Assembly: GCA_025529335.1 (NCBI GenBank)
Contig: JAMYHX010000559.1
Span: forward strand, 1-25,515
Direction of reading: 5' to 3'
Source of the DNA: Rhizopus sp. PT2906
Lineage: Eukaryota > Mucoromycota > Mucoromycetes > Mucorales > Rhizopodaceae
Length of the DNA: 25,515 nucleotides
Shown: positions 8,161 to 18,875 of the stretch, piece by piece
Position numbering within the stretch: position 1 is the first letter of the stretch
Layout of the letters: each line of letters starts with the position of its first letter
Position numbers and translations under genes: made by a program
The notes under the pieces: generated by a model
Told to the model about the DNA's origin: nothing
Seen by the model: the letters and a program-made list of their open reading frames with translations, nothing else
Databases searched by the model: none

Positions 8161-10160
8161 GATCGTCATCATAATCTTTTTCAATTTTATTGATGTTCTT
8201 GAACTTATTAAGACTAGAGTGTCTTTGTGCAAAATACGCTACAAAGTTCTAATTACTTGCAGCATTGGTAGAACCTTGATTCACAGTAGACAATTTGTAA
8301 TCTCTGTATTCTTCAGATAAATACATGTTGCTATGAAACAAATTTTATTGTGAGTATTGCATTCAGCTTTGCCATTGTAAAAAAAAGCAATTAAGTCGAC
8401 AACATGCGAATTATATTCTTCATTAAGAAAAGCTGAATGTTGTTTAGACATGTGTTCGTTTTATAGTGAGAGAGAATCTATGACTGCTATTTATGTGATT
8501 GTCGTTACTGACATTATTTATGCTTATATCATTGTTATACTAGTGGCTGCTACAGTTATTATTACAAGTTATTTTCAGATACGATAGAAGAATGCAAAGT
8601 AGAATATATGCTCTGCTCTAAGATATAGAGTTTTATAATGATTATCTCAACAAACACGTCAATTATCACTATTTTGCCTTAGAAAATAGCAAGGTTATTT
8701 GTTTATTGTTTATTGTTTACTTTATATTTCAAAAAAAAAGTGAGGTTCGGAGAGTCCTTCTGACTACGTCAACTGAAGTATTTTGGAAAATATGTATTAA
8801 CAATATTTCTACTGGTCTTACAATACAATCACTCTCAAAAATTCTATTTTCAAGCGCAAACCACTGTATTGGTGTGACCTCACTTTTTCGGAACAAGTGA
8901 AACAAAATCGAAATGAATGTCGCACTCTTCTCCTTTAAATGACTCAAGAATATCTTTGCAATCACTTTTAGAACAAAAGAGGTTATGATGTCTTTAATCA
9001 GGAACAGTCTTAACTATGTTTCCTTTGCAAGTATAAACAAGTTTGTTACCAAGTCTAGTAAAACACGCCGATCTCGGCTCTTTTCAAACATTCTCCTTTG
9101 TCTACCACAAAGTGACATCAATTTTCGTCTCTTTGGCGAGAAAAACCTTACTAACTCGTCAATCGATTTCAGAGACATGTTTCATCACTAAACTATCCTT
9201 CATAGTCGCATATTTCCTTTTAGACTTAAACTTGGTCAGTTGTCATGACAGCAGATTTCTTGATTTAACCTCAATAAAATCATGAGCTGATTGATAAAGT
9301 TTTTATCATAAATTCTTTCCTTTATGATTAGTTGAAAATATCAGGTTTGCTAAGTGCATCAAGTGCTCTACAAAGGAAAGTGAATGCCACGACCATTTCA
9401 TTTATAAATACCACCCTGCTTAGTATACGCTCTCTTCTAACTCGTATACAGAGCATTTTTTTAAATATCTAATCTACCAAATTCCGTGGTCTTGCCACTA
9501 TTAGCTTTTGTAACAAAAAAAAATATAAACAAACAAATTCATTGCTTCCTGTCAAACAGCCAGTGTATGCTTGTATGATCAAAACTACCATTGACAATGT
9601 TGACGGAGCAAGCATTGGCGGTGGAGATAGAATTGTTTGTTGTATTGATCACCTCCACTTTTGCACGGCTCATGCTTGGAAGTGTATGACTCTACTATCC
9701 GGAAACAATGCAAATTGATCAACACTGATAACTGGTGCAACTTTTTGCGTAGAGTTCTAATTTTGGCTGATATGTCAACTGTGAACAAGCGATTCTTTAT
9801 TTAATTCTGCAAGACTTTTTCATTGTTCACTTGTGACATAATGTACATGATTATTTTATACTTTACACGGGAAAAGATGTCATGTGAAAAAGCTGAGACG
9901 CTTATGATTTTAAAGAGATGCAGAGTACATCATGATGCTTTGTCAGAATACATGCAATAAACTGTTGTATAATATCGCTTAATTTCATTAGCATCATTAG
10001 ATCTTTTATTTTAAAAAAGCTACTCTCATGTGCCTTTAAAAGTTACAACACTTGCAAGAAGTAACAAAAGTCAAAAACAAAGAAACAGAGACAAAAGAAA
10101 AGGCCAGAAAGTAGAATGGTTCGAATTGGAATCATCGTCATGGTGGCTGTAAAAATAATA
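8161..10160. other. Gene-poor 2-kb stretch with one decayed minus-strand patch
   Basis: No intact gene or RNA gene is visible. On the minus strand between about 9290 and 8730, several frames in turn show protein-like runs (MSLKSIDELVRFFSPKRRK, GNKLVYTCKGNIVKTVPD, CSKSDCKDILESFKGEECD, IQWFALENRIFESDCIVRP). They are separated by stops and frame changes, as in an old pseudogene. The 9540-9800 stretch has short open frames on both strands with no support. Confidence 0.3.
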
Positions 10161-10165
10161 AACCA

Positions 10166-10195
10166 TATCCTTTCTATCCATCTATCTATCTTATC
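10166..10195 (-). promoter_or_regulatory. Cluster of five GATA motifs upstream of the APSES gene
   Basis: TATC (GATA on the other strand) occurs at 10166, 10175, 10183, 10187 and 10192, about 65-90 bases before the APSES start codon. GATA-type zinc fingers bind such sites, and the next gene downstream encodes one. The TCTA-like repetition means a simple-sequence origin is also possible. Confidence 0.3.
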
Positions 10196-10258
10196 CTCTT
10201 CTCTCTCCTTTCTCTCTCTTTCATATTATAATTGCTCTTACTTTTTGCATTCATAAAG

Positions 10259-11812
10259 ATGAACAATACAAGTGAATCAGCTTCAAGATCAGTCAATGGA
10301 TATCTTTCCCAACAAAACTCAATCGTTTCTTCTTCTCCAACTACATCAACTCCAATCCCTTCAATGTCAAGCACTAGCAACTCAAACCTTATTTATAATA
10401 CATCTAATTACTTTATATCTTCAGCTTCCAATCCTACGAGTAATACTGAATTTCTTTTATCGGCTTATGTGTCATTAAATACATTTTATCATAGTCTACC
10501 CACAAATCGGGTCACAAAATACTTTTACTAGCCCGCATCTAGCCTATACACAGCAACGGCGTCCCTTAACCTCAAGAGCAAAGCTAACAACTACATTATG
10601 GGAAGACGAAGGCACGATATGCTACCAAGTGGACGCTAATGGCTACTGCGTAGCAAGACGGCAAGGTAGAGAAGTTGTATATATATCTCACACTTGTCTT
10701 ATATCAAAAAGCAAAATAGATAACGACATGATCAATGGTACCAAGTTACTCAATGTCGCCGGTATGTCTCGCGGTAAGCGAGATGGTATTCTAAAAAACG
10801 AAAAAGGTCGTGTGGTCATCAAAGTGGGTGCTATGCATTTAAAGGGTGTTTGGTAATTACATATGACCATATAGACCATCATCACACGATATGATTAACA
10901 TGTTTCTATTAAGGATCACGTTTGACAGAGCAAAGCTATTGGCGGCTCAGTACAGAATTCAGGATCTCCTTTATCCTTTGTTTGTTGATGACCCCACCAT
11001 GTTTCTGTATTCTTCATTGCATAATCCCATCAACAGGTTTGATAATTATCGACAACATTATTTGCCACCTTCTAATTGGGATAGATTACAGCCTCCTTCA
11101 ACAGAAACAGGTAAGATCCAAACTTATCCATATGTGCTCATCTTTCTCATTCATTTGATAGTTTATAATAGGAATACGGAATTCAATACGTCAAGCATGG
11201 TCTCCACATCCTCAGACAACAATAACAACAACAACAATTTATTTCTCACTCAATTGGACTATAATAATAAGACAGGCGCTTCAAAGTTGCCTCTTGTCTC
11301 TGGTGACTTTACTAGCTATACTAATCCAGCTTACTATTCTAAGCAGCCAAAACAAGGCCAGCCGCAGCAATCAGAGAATAACAAGTTGTATGAAGAGTTA
11401 ATGGCAAGCAAAATAAAACAAGACTTTAACGCACTTTCTCCTAACTATTCCAAGACATCAACTGAAACAGGTACGGTACATATTCTGATTATTCTTATGT
11501 AATCTAATTGCCCTCATGTTCTCCATAGGAAAACCGCTAACCTATCTCTCAGCATTCCATTCACCCTATTCCCGACCCAATGCAGAATATGACTCATCTT
11601 CGTCTACTGCCTTGATAACTCCTTCTTTTGGTTCTTCTCGCAGGCAGAGTATAGCTAAATCCAATCAAAAGCCAATGGTCGTTCGTCATCATCCTTACAT
11701 GACAGTCAACAAGAACATGCAACATTTTCAGCAACTGAATTACAAGGAAGAGGAATACGAAAAAAAGGGCGAAGCCATACCCACAGAATTCAATAATAAG
11801 CATCCATGGTGA
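10259..11812 (+). CDS. APSES-domain transcription factor (StuA/Efg1-like)
   Basis: Six exons (10259-10439, 10495-10665, 10720-10852, 10914-11110, 11162-11470, 11529-11812) give 424 residues. All five introns are GT-AG, 51-61 bp. The APSES DNA-binding domain covers about residues 90-190 and matches the StuA class closely: TTLWEDEGTICYQVDANG, then DNDMINGTKLLNVAGMSRGK, RDGILKNEKGRVVIKVG, AMHLKGVWITFDRA and LLYPLFVDD. Family members are nuclear regulators of hyphal growth, sporulation and dimorphism. The flanks are low-complexity (Ser/Thr/Asn-rich before, an Asn run after), as usual. The fourth intron is a multiple of three without a stop, so retention would add 17 residues. The start is the first ATG after a CT-rich leader. 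It lies 770 bp before the photoreceptor gene, same strand. Confidence 0.9.
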
Positions 11813-12579
11813 CCATTTTGTGTTCATTAAATAAACTATTGTTTCCTTATTCTCTCATGTCTTTGTGGAATGCAATAGAGTATCAAAGATGTACTGTTCC
11901 GAAAGAACAGATCTCGCAACATATGAATATTCTTAGAATAGTTGCTACGGTTATTGACGGAAAGATGATGTGTAATTTGATTTGCATAAAAAAAAATAGA
12001 ATAATGCTAACATGTTTATGATCACACAAGTATCATTATACGTTTGTGTGTACAATTTCGAAAAAAAAGAGAGCATTATTTCAATTGCTGCGAAACACAA
12101 GACCCGATCGGCTTCGGTATAAAGCATATTAGACCCTTTTTTTGCAGCAGATAAAGTTGTCTTTTACCTTTAGTAAAATAATGAAGGCTAAGTCAGTTCA
12201 ATTTAAGATAACTTCTGGGCTGTCCCTCTCCTGACGAATGCATAATTTTTTCATAAATACATAGTCAAGCTAATGGGGTTTCCATAACAACAAAAAGAGC
12301 AATGGCCGATGTTGTTAGGTTATTACTTTATTAACAAATCCGTGACAAGTATTTGACGTAATAAGCCACCTTCCTTTCTTCTGTGATGTCCTTGCAATGT
12401 ATGTGTGTATGCTAACCTTGCAACTCTTCAAACAATAACGCCCAAAGTGACTGCGTGTGTACAGTTTGGCATAAAGAATCTATGCGTTTCCTGATTTGGA
12501 AATATTTAAATTTAGAGCGAGCGAGAGAGAGCATGAAAAAAGATTTTCTTTTTCTACTTTTTTCCCCCTTTCTATCAAA
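11813..12579. other. Intergenic region between APSES gene and photoreceptor gene
   Basis: No gene seen. It holds the 3' end of the APSES transcript and the photoreceptor promoter. A perfect CCGATCGG palindrome at 12104-12111 resembles the GATC-containing light-response elements bound by white-collar complexes. A GA-rich leader (GAGCGAGCGAGAGAGAGC, about 12516-12533) precedes the start codon. Confidence 0.3.
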
Positions 12580-14635
12580 ATGTCCTTTTTGAATAACCTA
12601 GAAAACACTGTACAGAAGCCACAAGATGTTTTATCAGGCGTATACTCAAATACAGGGTTTGACATGATCCAAGTGCTATCACGGCTGATCAACAGGCAAG
12701 TCAAATAATATTGCTGAACAAAAAGTTGTAACACCCAAACAGACCACATCCACAGATACATTTGGGCCCCATTGACCTATCTTGTTCATTTGTTGTATCT
12801 GATGTAATGCAGTATGATTTTCCAGTGATTTATTGTTCTCCTGGATTTGAAAAGTTGACTGGATACACGTATGATGAAATTGTTGGTAAAAACTGTAGAT
12901 TTCTGCAAAGCCCAGATGGACAGGTTACAGGTGGATCAAGACGACAACATACAGACAATAAAGCTGTGTATTATCTAAAAACTCAGTTGTATAAAGCTAA
13001 AGAACATCAAGCGAGCATTATCAATTACAAGAAAGGAGGCCAGGTATTTTAGGTATTTGATATTAGGATGTGTAACCGTCCTATTAAGTTATAATCTTAG
13101 CCCTTTGTCAATTTGATCACAGTCATTCCTTTATTTACGGAGAAAGGACAAGTAGAATATTATGTGGGGTTACAAATTGACTTGGTTGAGCAACCTAATT
13201 CAATACTAGAAAAAATGCAAAGTAAAAAAAAAAAAAAAAAAAAAAAAACAGAATCAACAAACAGCGTGAATATGCTTATGATGTTATTTGTGAAATAGAT
13301 GGAACATATTATATTAACTATAATCAAGCTTCGCATGTAATCCCACCTTCAATAAAATATGAGCAAGATCAAAAACAGCATGGTAGCTTTAAATATTACA
13401 ATAAGGAAATATAGAACTAAATATGACACAGAGGACTCAATCGAGGAAACTATTGGCGTAGTAGACGAGCACTTTCGCGATTTACCGCCATCAACGAATC
13501 TGAACAAAGATCCCTTAGGATTGCTAGGTAACACATCGACGGACAGCGGAACGCAAAGAAGGAAAGAATGGAATCAACTTGTGCTGGATCAAACGAGCGA
13601 CTTTATACATGTCGTATCCTTGAAGGGTGTATTCCTTTACGCCTCAAGTTCGAGCTATGTACAACTAGAATACGAACCGCATGAACTAATAGGAAAATCT
13701 TTGACTTCGTTTTGTCATCCATCTGATATTATACCTGTTATGCGCGAAATAAAAGAGGCAGCGCACAATAGCAACACGGACAGGACAGTGAACTTGATAT
13801 TCAGAATCAGAAAGAAACACACAGGATATATGTGGATAGACTGCAAAGGTAGATTGCATATGGATCAAAATAGAGCAAGAAAATGCTTGATACTTTGTGG
13901 AAGAGAGTATCCAGTGTACAACCTCTCGAGTGACCAAGTAAACCTTTACCCAGAAGAATATTGGGCTAAGCTCAGCCTTGCAGGCCTTTTCCTGTGCGTC
14001 ACAGAAAGATGCCAGGATATTGTTGGGTTTTCTGCAGAATCACTAAAGCATGAGTCCATCTTCCAATACGCTGAAAGTGAGTCTATCACAAAGATTGCAG
14101 GCGTCCTGCGTGTAATTGAGGAAACCAGAAAACCAACGACGATAGAGCATACTTTGCTCAGTTCAAAAGGCTCATATGTACCTGTTTCAAGCACATTTTA
14201 CCCCGGCGATCAGAGCCCATCATTTATTTTACTGCAAGTGAAGCCAATCAAGGAAGGTAACGAGGAACCGTTGATTTATCAGATAGAAGAGCCAAACATG
14301 TTTCCCGAACTGGATGTGACAAGGTCAACCAACTGGCAATATGAACTTCATCAACTTGAGCAGACAAATGAAGAGCTAAAAGAGCAGATTGAGAGATACG
14401 AAAGCTCAAATAAAAGCAAGCCTCGTAAAAGGGTGAGCTTGATGTTACTTACATGTCAGTATTTATTTATCAGTTATTTTAGTCTAAAACCAAGCATAAA
14501 CAAGGTGATCTGATGTGCGCAATCTGTCAAACAAGAGACTCACCTGAATGGCGGAAAGGTCCTAATGGCCCCAAAGAATTATGTAATGCATGTGGTTTGA
14601 GATTTGCCAAGCATGAAAAACATAACAAACAATAA
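12580..14635 (+). CDS. wc-1: White collar-1 / MadA-like blue-light photoreceptor and GATA factor
   Basis: Six exons (12580-12695, 12743-13043, 13101-13221, 13299-13382, 13432-14432, 14483-14635) give 591 residues. A LOV domain (about 50-165) carries the flavin-binding box GKNCRFLQ with the photoactive Cys at residue 90 and ends in YYVGLQIDLVEQ. Two further PAS domains follow (about 253-368 and 381-478), then a short coiled coil (508-531) and a GATA zinc finger, C-x2-C-x18-C-x2-C, at Cys 553, 556, 575 and 578. Such proteins bind flavin, sense blue light and activate transcription with a WC-2 partner; Mucorales carry several copies. It is short, with little N-terminal sequence before LOV, and no poly-Gln tract as in Neurospora. 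The first intron is GC-AG; the third holds a run of 25 A. Splice choices around 13222-13431 were made to restore the conserved frame. The symbol marks the family; which paralogue it is cannot be told. Confidence 0.9.
12696..12742 (+). other. GC-AG intron in the photoreceptor gene
   Basis: The donor AACAG|GCAAGT matches the consensus for GC introns, and the acceptor is CCCAAACAG. Joining gives RPHPQIHLGPIDLSC, the conserved entry to the fungal LOV domain, in frame. No GT donor nearby gives that frame, so the GC donor is well supported. Confidence 0.75.
13225..13249 (+). repeat. Homopolymer of 25 A inside intron 3 of the photoreceptor gene
   Basis: The run begins one base after the GT of the donor (CAAA|GT then A25). 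Without splicing it would be read as a lysine run followed by a stop. As an intron (13222-13298) its length is harmless, and the splice yields KMQNGTYYINYN, which fits the family. Length errors in sequencing are likely here. Confidence 0.8.
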
Positions 14636-14742
14636 AACTCCGTCAAATGACAATGCATATTGCATATGGCTTTTCTTTCTTTTTCTCTTTCTTTCTCTCT
14701 CTCTCTCTCTTTCTCTTTTGCTTATCTACTCTATTGAAAAAG
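14636..14742. promoter_or_regulatory. Short CT-rich spacer and promoter before the Rho GEF gene
   Basis: Only 107 bases separate the photoreceptor stop from the Rho GEF start. Most are a TTTCTTTCTCTCTCTCTCTC tract (about 14668-14717), a common feature of strong fungal core promoters. An upstream in-frame ATG at 14647 would translate this tract into Phe/Leu/Ser repeats, so I rejected it as the start. Confidence 0.5.
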
Positions 14743-17700
14743 ATGCAAAGGAATGTCAGCGATAGTGTTCTCTCAATGTCTCGTCTATCGAGTGTGATGC
14801 GTGATGTAAACACGTTTATCTCTGAATTGGACCAACCATCATCCTCTCCTCCTCGAAGCCAATCCTTTCAGCAATTTTCAAATACAGAGTACCGAAAGAT
14901 CGAGAGGTCAAATACGACTAAAACCTTGGTGAATCATGTAGGGACAAAAAGGATATATTCATGTTGGATGATGCATCGTGACTAATACCCCTCACTAGAA
15001 ATTTACAGAAGAAGAAGCATGTCTATCTTTTGCGGAGCCGTCACAAAAAAGAGCACAGCAACCATGTATGTCACCAGAGAATGATTATGTCAACAGATAC
15101 TTGAAACACAAGGACGAAAAGACAATGGTCGAGACACGGCCACTGATATCATCGACGCTTTCTACTGGAACATCAGTTTCAACCGTCGTCCCATCCAATT
15201 ACGCTTATCTCTCTGCGCTAAGTGAAGCGTTTGTGAAAAAGATTAGAGCCTTGGAAAGCATTCGAGAATTATTTTGTGCAAATGTGTATCCTGAGTCATT
15301 TACAGGACAAGAAGCCATTGTAAGTTTTGCTTTTAAAAAGAGGGAAAGAGTATCAATGTATTCAAAGTATGTTTGTGAAATAGAATATACTATCTAACCT
15401 ACTGGATGGGTTACCTGAACCATATTGCGTATGTATAGCCAATACGTTAATGAAAACAACTCCACCTCTATTTGAGCCTATTCATTATTCTCAAAAATCT
15501 ATTATTCAAGGTAGCCTGTATCCGGATGAATACTATACGCTGAATGAGGACATGACAGATGAAATGCCTCAGGGTATCTTGACAGGGCTTTTGGGGTGCT
15601 ATACGCCTAATTGCCATCCAAATGAAGGGTGTTATGCGCCTCGGTGCCCTAACCGATACCCTCTTGCATTTCTCGAACCATTTGGGAATCAGGAGCTTAA
15701 AGTACCCAAGGGCACTATCGGCAGAACTCCATCTAGTAGTAGCCACATGGAACAAAAGGAATTATCTGAAGCATGGGCCCAGAATGTGCCGAAAGAGCTG
15801 CTAGAAACTCTATCCAAACGAGAGATTGCTCGTCAGGAAGCGATTAACGAAATGATTTACTCCGAACGAGCTTACAAAAACGACCTTGATACTCTGAATG
15901 ATGTGATCGTACGTCCACTGTTGAAGGACAACAGCATCATTCCGTCAAAGCAAAGAAGAGAGGAGTTTGTAAGTGAAGTATTTGGAAACTATAGAGAATT
16001 AAGAGAACTCAGCCTTGGACTCTCGGATGACCTGATTAGCCTTCAACAGGAGCAAGCTTATGTACCCATGATTGGTGACACTTTGATTCAGCACATGGCT
16101 TATTTTGAAGGTCCCTACACACGCTATTGTTCCCGAATGTCGCTTGCTGAGTACTTGATCAAACAAGAATCCAAGGTAAACCCAAAGTTGGCCATGTTTT
16201 TCATCCAAGTCGAGCAGGACAAGCGTATGCGTCGTTTAGCGCTTCGTCATTTTTTGCTCAGTCCCGTCACTCGCATGCAGCGGTATCCGCTCTTGATATC
16301 TGCTATACTCAAAAAGACGAATACAGACCATCCCGACTACACCTTCTTGACAAAATGTCTCGACATGATCAAATCCGTTGCGTCAAGGTCGGATCAGATG
16401 GCGGAATACTATAAACGACGCGTGGAGATTCTCGAAACGAACGATGCTTTAGTCTTCAAGCCAGGAAGCCCCCATGTAGACCTAGAACTAACGGATCCTC
16501 GCCGAAGGTTATTCTATCAAGGCATCATGAAGCGCCGCAGCTATGAAAAATCAGACATCTTTTTATTCGTCTTTGACCATATGGTACTGATGACCAAGTA
16601 CAAGTATAGAGTATGGAAAAAGCCTATTCCAATCCAGATGCTGCATCTGAGTCAGCGATCAAGCCAGACACCTCCTGTTTCGACAGCGACGTCGAGATCG
16701 CTGATGCCTGCTACTAGTAGCAATAGTAACGTGACATCGCCCAACTATGCACTACTGTATCCGTTGACAATTTGCCACCTCGGACATCATGGAGGGGCGT
16801 ATAATTTCCTATGCAGCTTAGAAGAAAAGCAGAAATGTATCCAAGCGATCGAAGAGGCTAAATCTTGCTTAAGAAAACGAATGGGTGAAGAAGTATGTGA
16901 ATTGATATCTTTGGATGACAGCTCCTTCCGATACTCTGCGACTACGACACTTCAGGGCAAAGTATATTGTACTTTTCCTTTTGGTAAATATGGATATTGC
17001 TTATTCTTCCTTAGTAATAATGGTGGTCGTATCCTATAGTTACCATCCATATGGAAAAGATTCTACTTGTTGGTACAGATAATGGCGTGTATATAAAGAG
17101 CTATGATGGCACTGTAAGGCGAATCATCACATGTGAAGAAGTGACACAATTGGCTGTATTGGAAAGACATCATATCTTGCTGATACTTGCAGGTATGTAT
17201 ATGTATAAAACTGTGTATACGATAGACTTTTGTATCTAATAGCATTGATTACTAGCCAAAACGTTGAAAGCGTATCCAATAGACTTACTCATGTCCAATA
17301 ACAAATCTCCTGATAAGCTTGGTCAAACATTGGGGCAACACATTCACTTTTTCCAGATCGGTATGTGTAATAATCGGCACCTGGTTGTATATAAAAAGAA
17401 GAAAAATACATCAAGCATATTCACCTGCTTAGAGCCACTGTACGATTTAAGAGATAGTAAGAACCAAAAATACATCACTCCAAAGACCGGATTCAAACTT
17501 GGAGGTCGATCACATCATGCATGGTTTAAGAAATACAAGGTAAGAATAGTAGTCGTAGGGTTCGTCAGCTTATCTCTGCTTTTTAATTATATTAGGAATT
17601 CTATGTGGGAGCAGAAGCTAGTCGCATTCAATTTCTAAAATCCAAATTTTTAATTGTCTGTGATCGAGGATTTGAAGTGATTGATCCTGAAAATCTTGCG

Positions 17701-18248
17701 GTTGGAGGAAGAGAGATCCCTGATAGAATGGATCCACAATTCAATTTTGTGAGCCGGGAGATGATTAAGCCAATTGCCATGTACCGAGTCCATGACAAAT
17801 TTTTACTTTGTTATGATAAGTTTGCGTTCTTTGTCAATAATCGAAATGGATCTCTTGTCTATCGAGGGCCACAAAAGTAAGTTGTATGAATTGTGGAGTG
17901 ATTGCTTTAACATATCTTAGGTTACCACTCCTCTGTGAATGGGAAGGACAACCGATGGATATAGTATTTCAGTATCCTTACGTGATCCTTTTTGATGCTC
18001 AGTTTATTGAAATTAGACATGTAGATACGGTAAGCAATGATATAGCGAGTCAATTGTACAATGCTAACCTTGTCTTTCTTTAGGGAGAACTGGTTCAGAT
18101 CATACCTGGAGATCAAATCAAATTGACCTACTTTCAAACAGGTGACACAACTGAGATTCATGGCTGCATGACACATACGATAAGATCGGATATTCAACAG
18201 TTATTTTATTTGAAATTGAAGGCTTATCATCCACGTAAAATGTTATAA
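14743..18248 (+). CDS. Rho1 guanine nucleotide exchange factor, Rom1/Rom2-like (DEP-DH-PH-CNH)
   Basis: Eight exons (14743-14937, 14999-15319, 15384-16983, 17040-17192, 17256-17539, 17596-17876, 17921-18029, 18084-18248) give 1035 residues. After a Ser-rich N-terminus comes a DEP-like domain (about 130-215; FTGQEAI joined to NILSNLLDGLPEPYCVCIAN). The catalytic DH domain is at about 318-505 (EAINEMIYSERAYKNDL; LLSPVTRMQRYPLLI), a PH domain at about 530-670, and a citron-homology CNH domain at about 715-1010 (ILLVGTDNGVYIKS, YDKFAFFVNNRNGSLVYRG). In yeast such proteins load GTP on Rho1 at the membrane and drive the cell-wall integrity pathway and glucan synthase. The first donor could instead be at 14929, also in phase, removing three residues. 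The last codons overlap the end of GNA1. Confidence 0.92.
18243..18248. other. Shared palindromic end TTATAA of two convergent genes
   Basis: On the plus strand TTA-TAA is Leu-stop of the Rho GEF; on the minus strand the same six bases are Leu-stop of GNA1. Both frames are supported by conserved protein ends, so the coding regions overlap by 6 bp tail to tail. Confidence 0.85.
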
Positions 18249-18875
18249 ATGTGGTTTATTTGAAATGTACCATGCCATTTGATTCTCTTTTAAAGTAAAT
18301 CCGCATTTTTCATAAAACGGTATATTCTTGGCTGAACAATCTAAAATGACTATTTATCTGTTAGTTCTATTCTCAAAGTCATATAAACTATTACCTTTGT
18401 AACAGCCTGTTTGCTCTGCAATATGCTTAAGGGCTTCAATGATTCTGATCCCTAGCTTTTTGCCTTGATGGGATGCGTCCACTGCTATATCTTCAATATG
18501 ACCAACGAGTCCATTTGAATGAACAAATTTATGCTCAACAAGTATAGTGCCAGTGGCTGCTATACGATCATTTCTTTCGTCTGTTATTGTTATTGTGTAA
18601 TCTACCGGCATTATTAACACCTTTTTAATACTAAACAAAAAGAACTTACATGTGTCATTATGTTTCTTCATATAACCAAACTGTTGATTCCAAGTGTCAA
18701 TTGTATGTTTGCCTACCTCTGTCAAGACAGAGAGTACGTCGAGATAACCACGATAGTAATCATTGGACCGTAGTGGATATAGTTTATATCCTTCATGTAA
18801 CTTTGATTGTACTTCGGATGAAAGATACTTGGTATCTTCAAACAAATATTCTTCGTCAATATGGTCTTTGGTCAT
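18243..18875 (-). CDS. GNA1: Glucosamine-6-phosphate N-acetyltransferase
   Basis: Three exons on the minus strand (18875-18650, 18601-18395, 18349-18243) give 179 residues, close to the 159-184 of yeast and human enzymes. It transfers acetyl from acetyl-CoA to glucosamine-6-phosphate, the second step toward UDP-GlcNAc for chitin, N-glycans and GPI anchors. Visible family blocks are YKLYPLRSNDYYRGYLDVLS, LTEVGKHT, the GNAT acetyl-CoA region HIEDIAVDASHQGKKLGIRI, and VILDCSAKNIPFYEKCGF with the ending QMAWYI. Introns are 48 and 45 bp, both GT-AG and phase 1. I chose the ATG at 18875; an upstream in-frame ATG (18947) would add a Phe/Leu run translated from a pyrimidine-rich leader. Coding overlaps the Rho GEF gene at the stop. 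Confidence 0.93.

Noticed and set aside
10110..10135. GGTTCGAATTGGAATC as a tRNA T-arm
   Set aside because: No acceptor, D or anticodon arms could be folded around it.
12104..12111. CCGATCGG upstream of wc-1, CGATCG at 21931 and the ATCGATCGA pair at 23466 and 23547 as a shared light-response code
   Set aside because: At this base composition CGATCG is expected about every 10 kb by chance and also occurs inside coding exons. The wc-1 site alone is kept as a weak note.
13299..13382. Photoreceptor exon joined to the long frame by reading straight through from an ATG at 13359
   Set aside because: That ATG frame begins in sequence that is an exon in another phase. The intron 13383-13431 with acceptor CACAG restores a continuous protein.
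14647..14742. Rho GEF started at 14647 with a hydrophobic leader
   Set aside because: The leader is the CT-rich promoter tract read as Phe/Ser/Leu repeats; the ATG at 14743 follows it.
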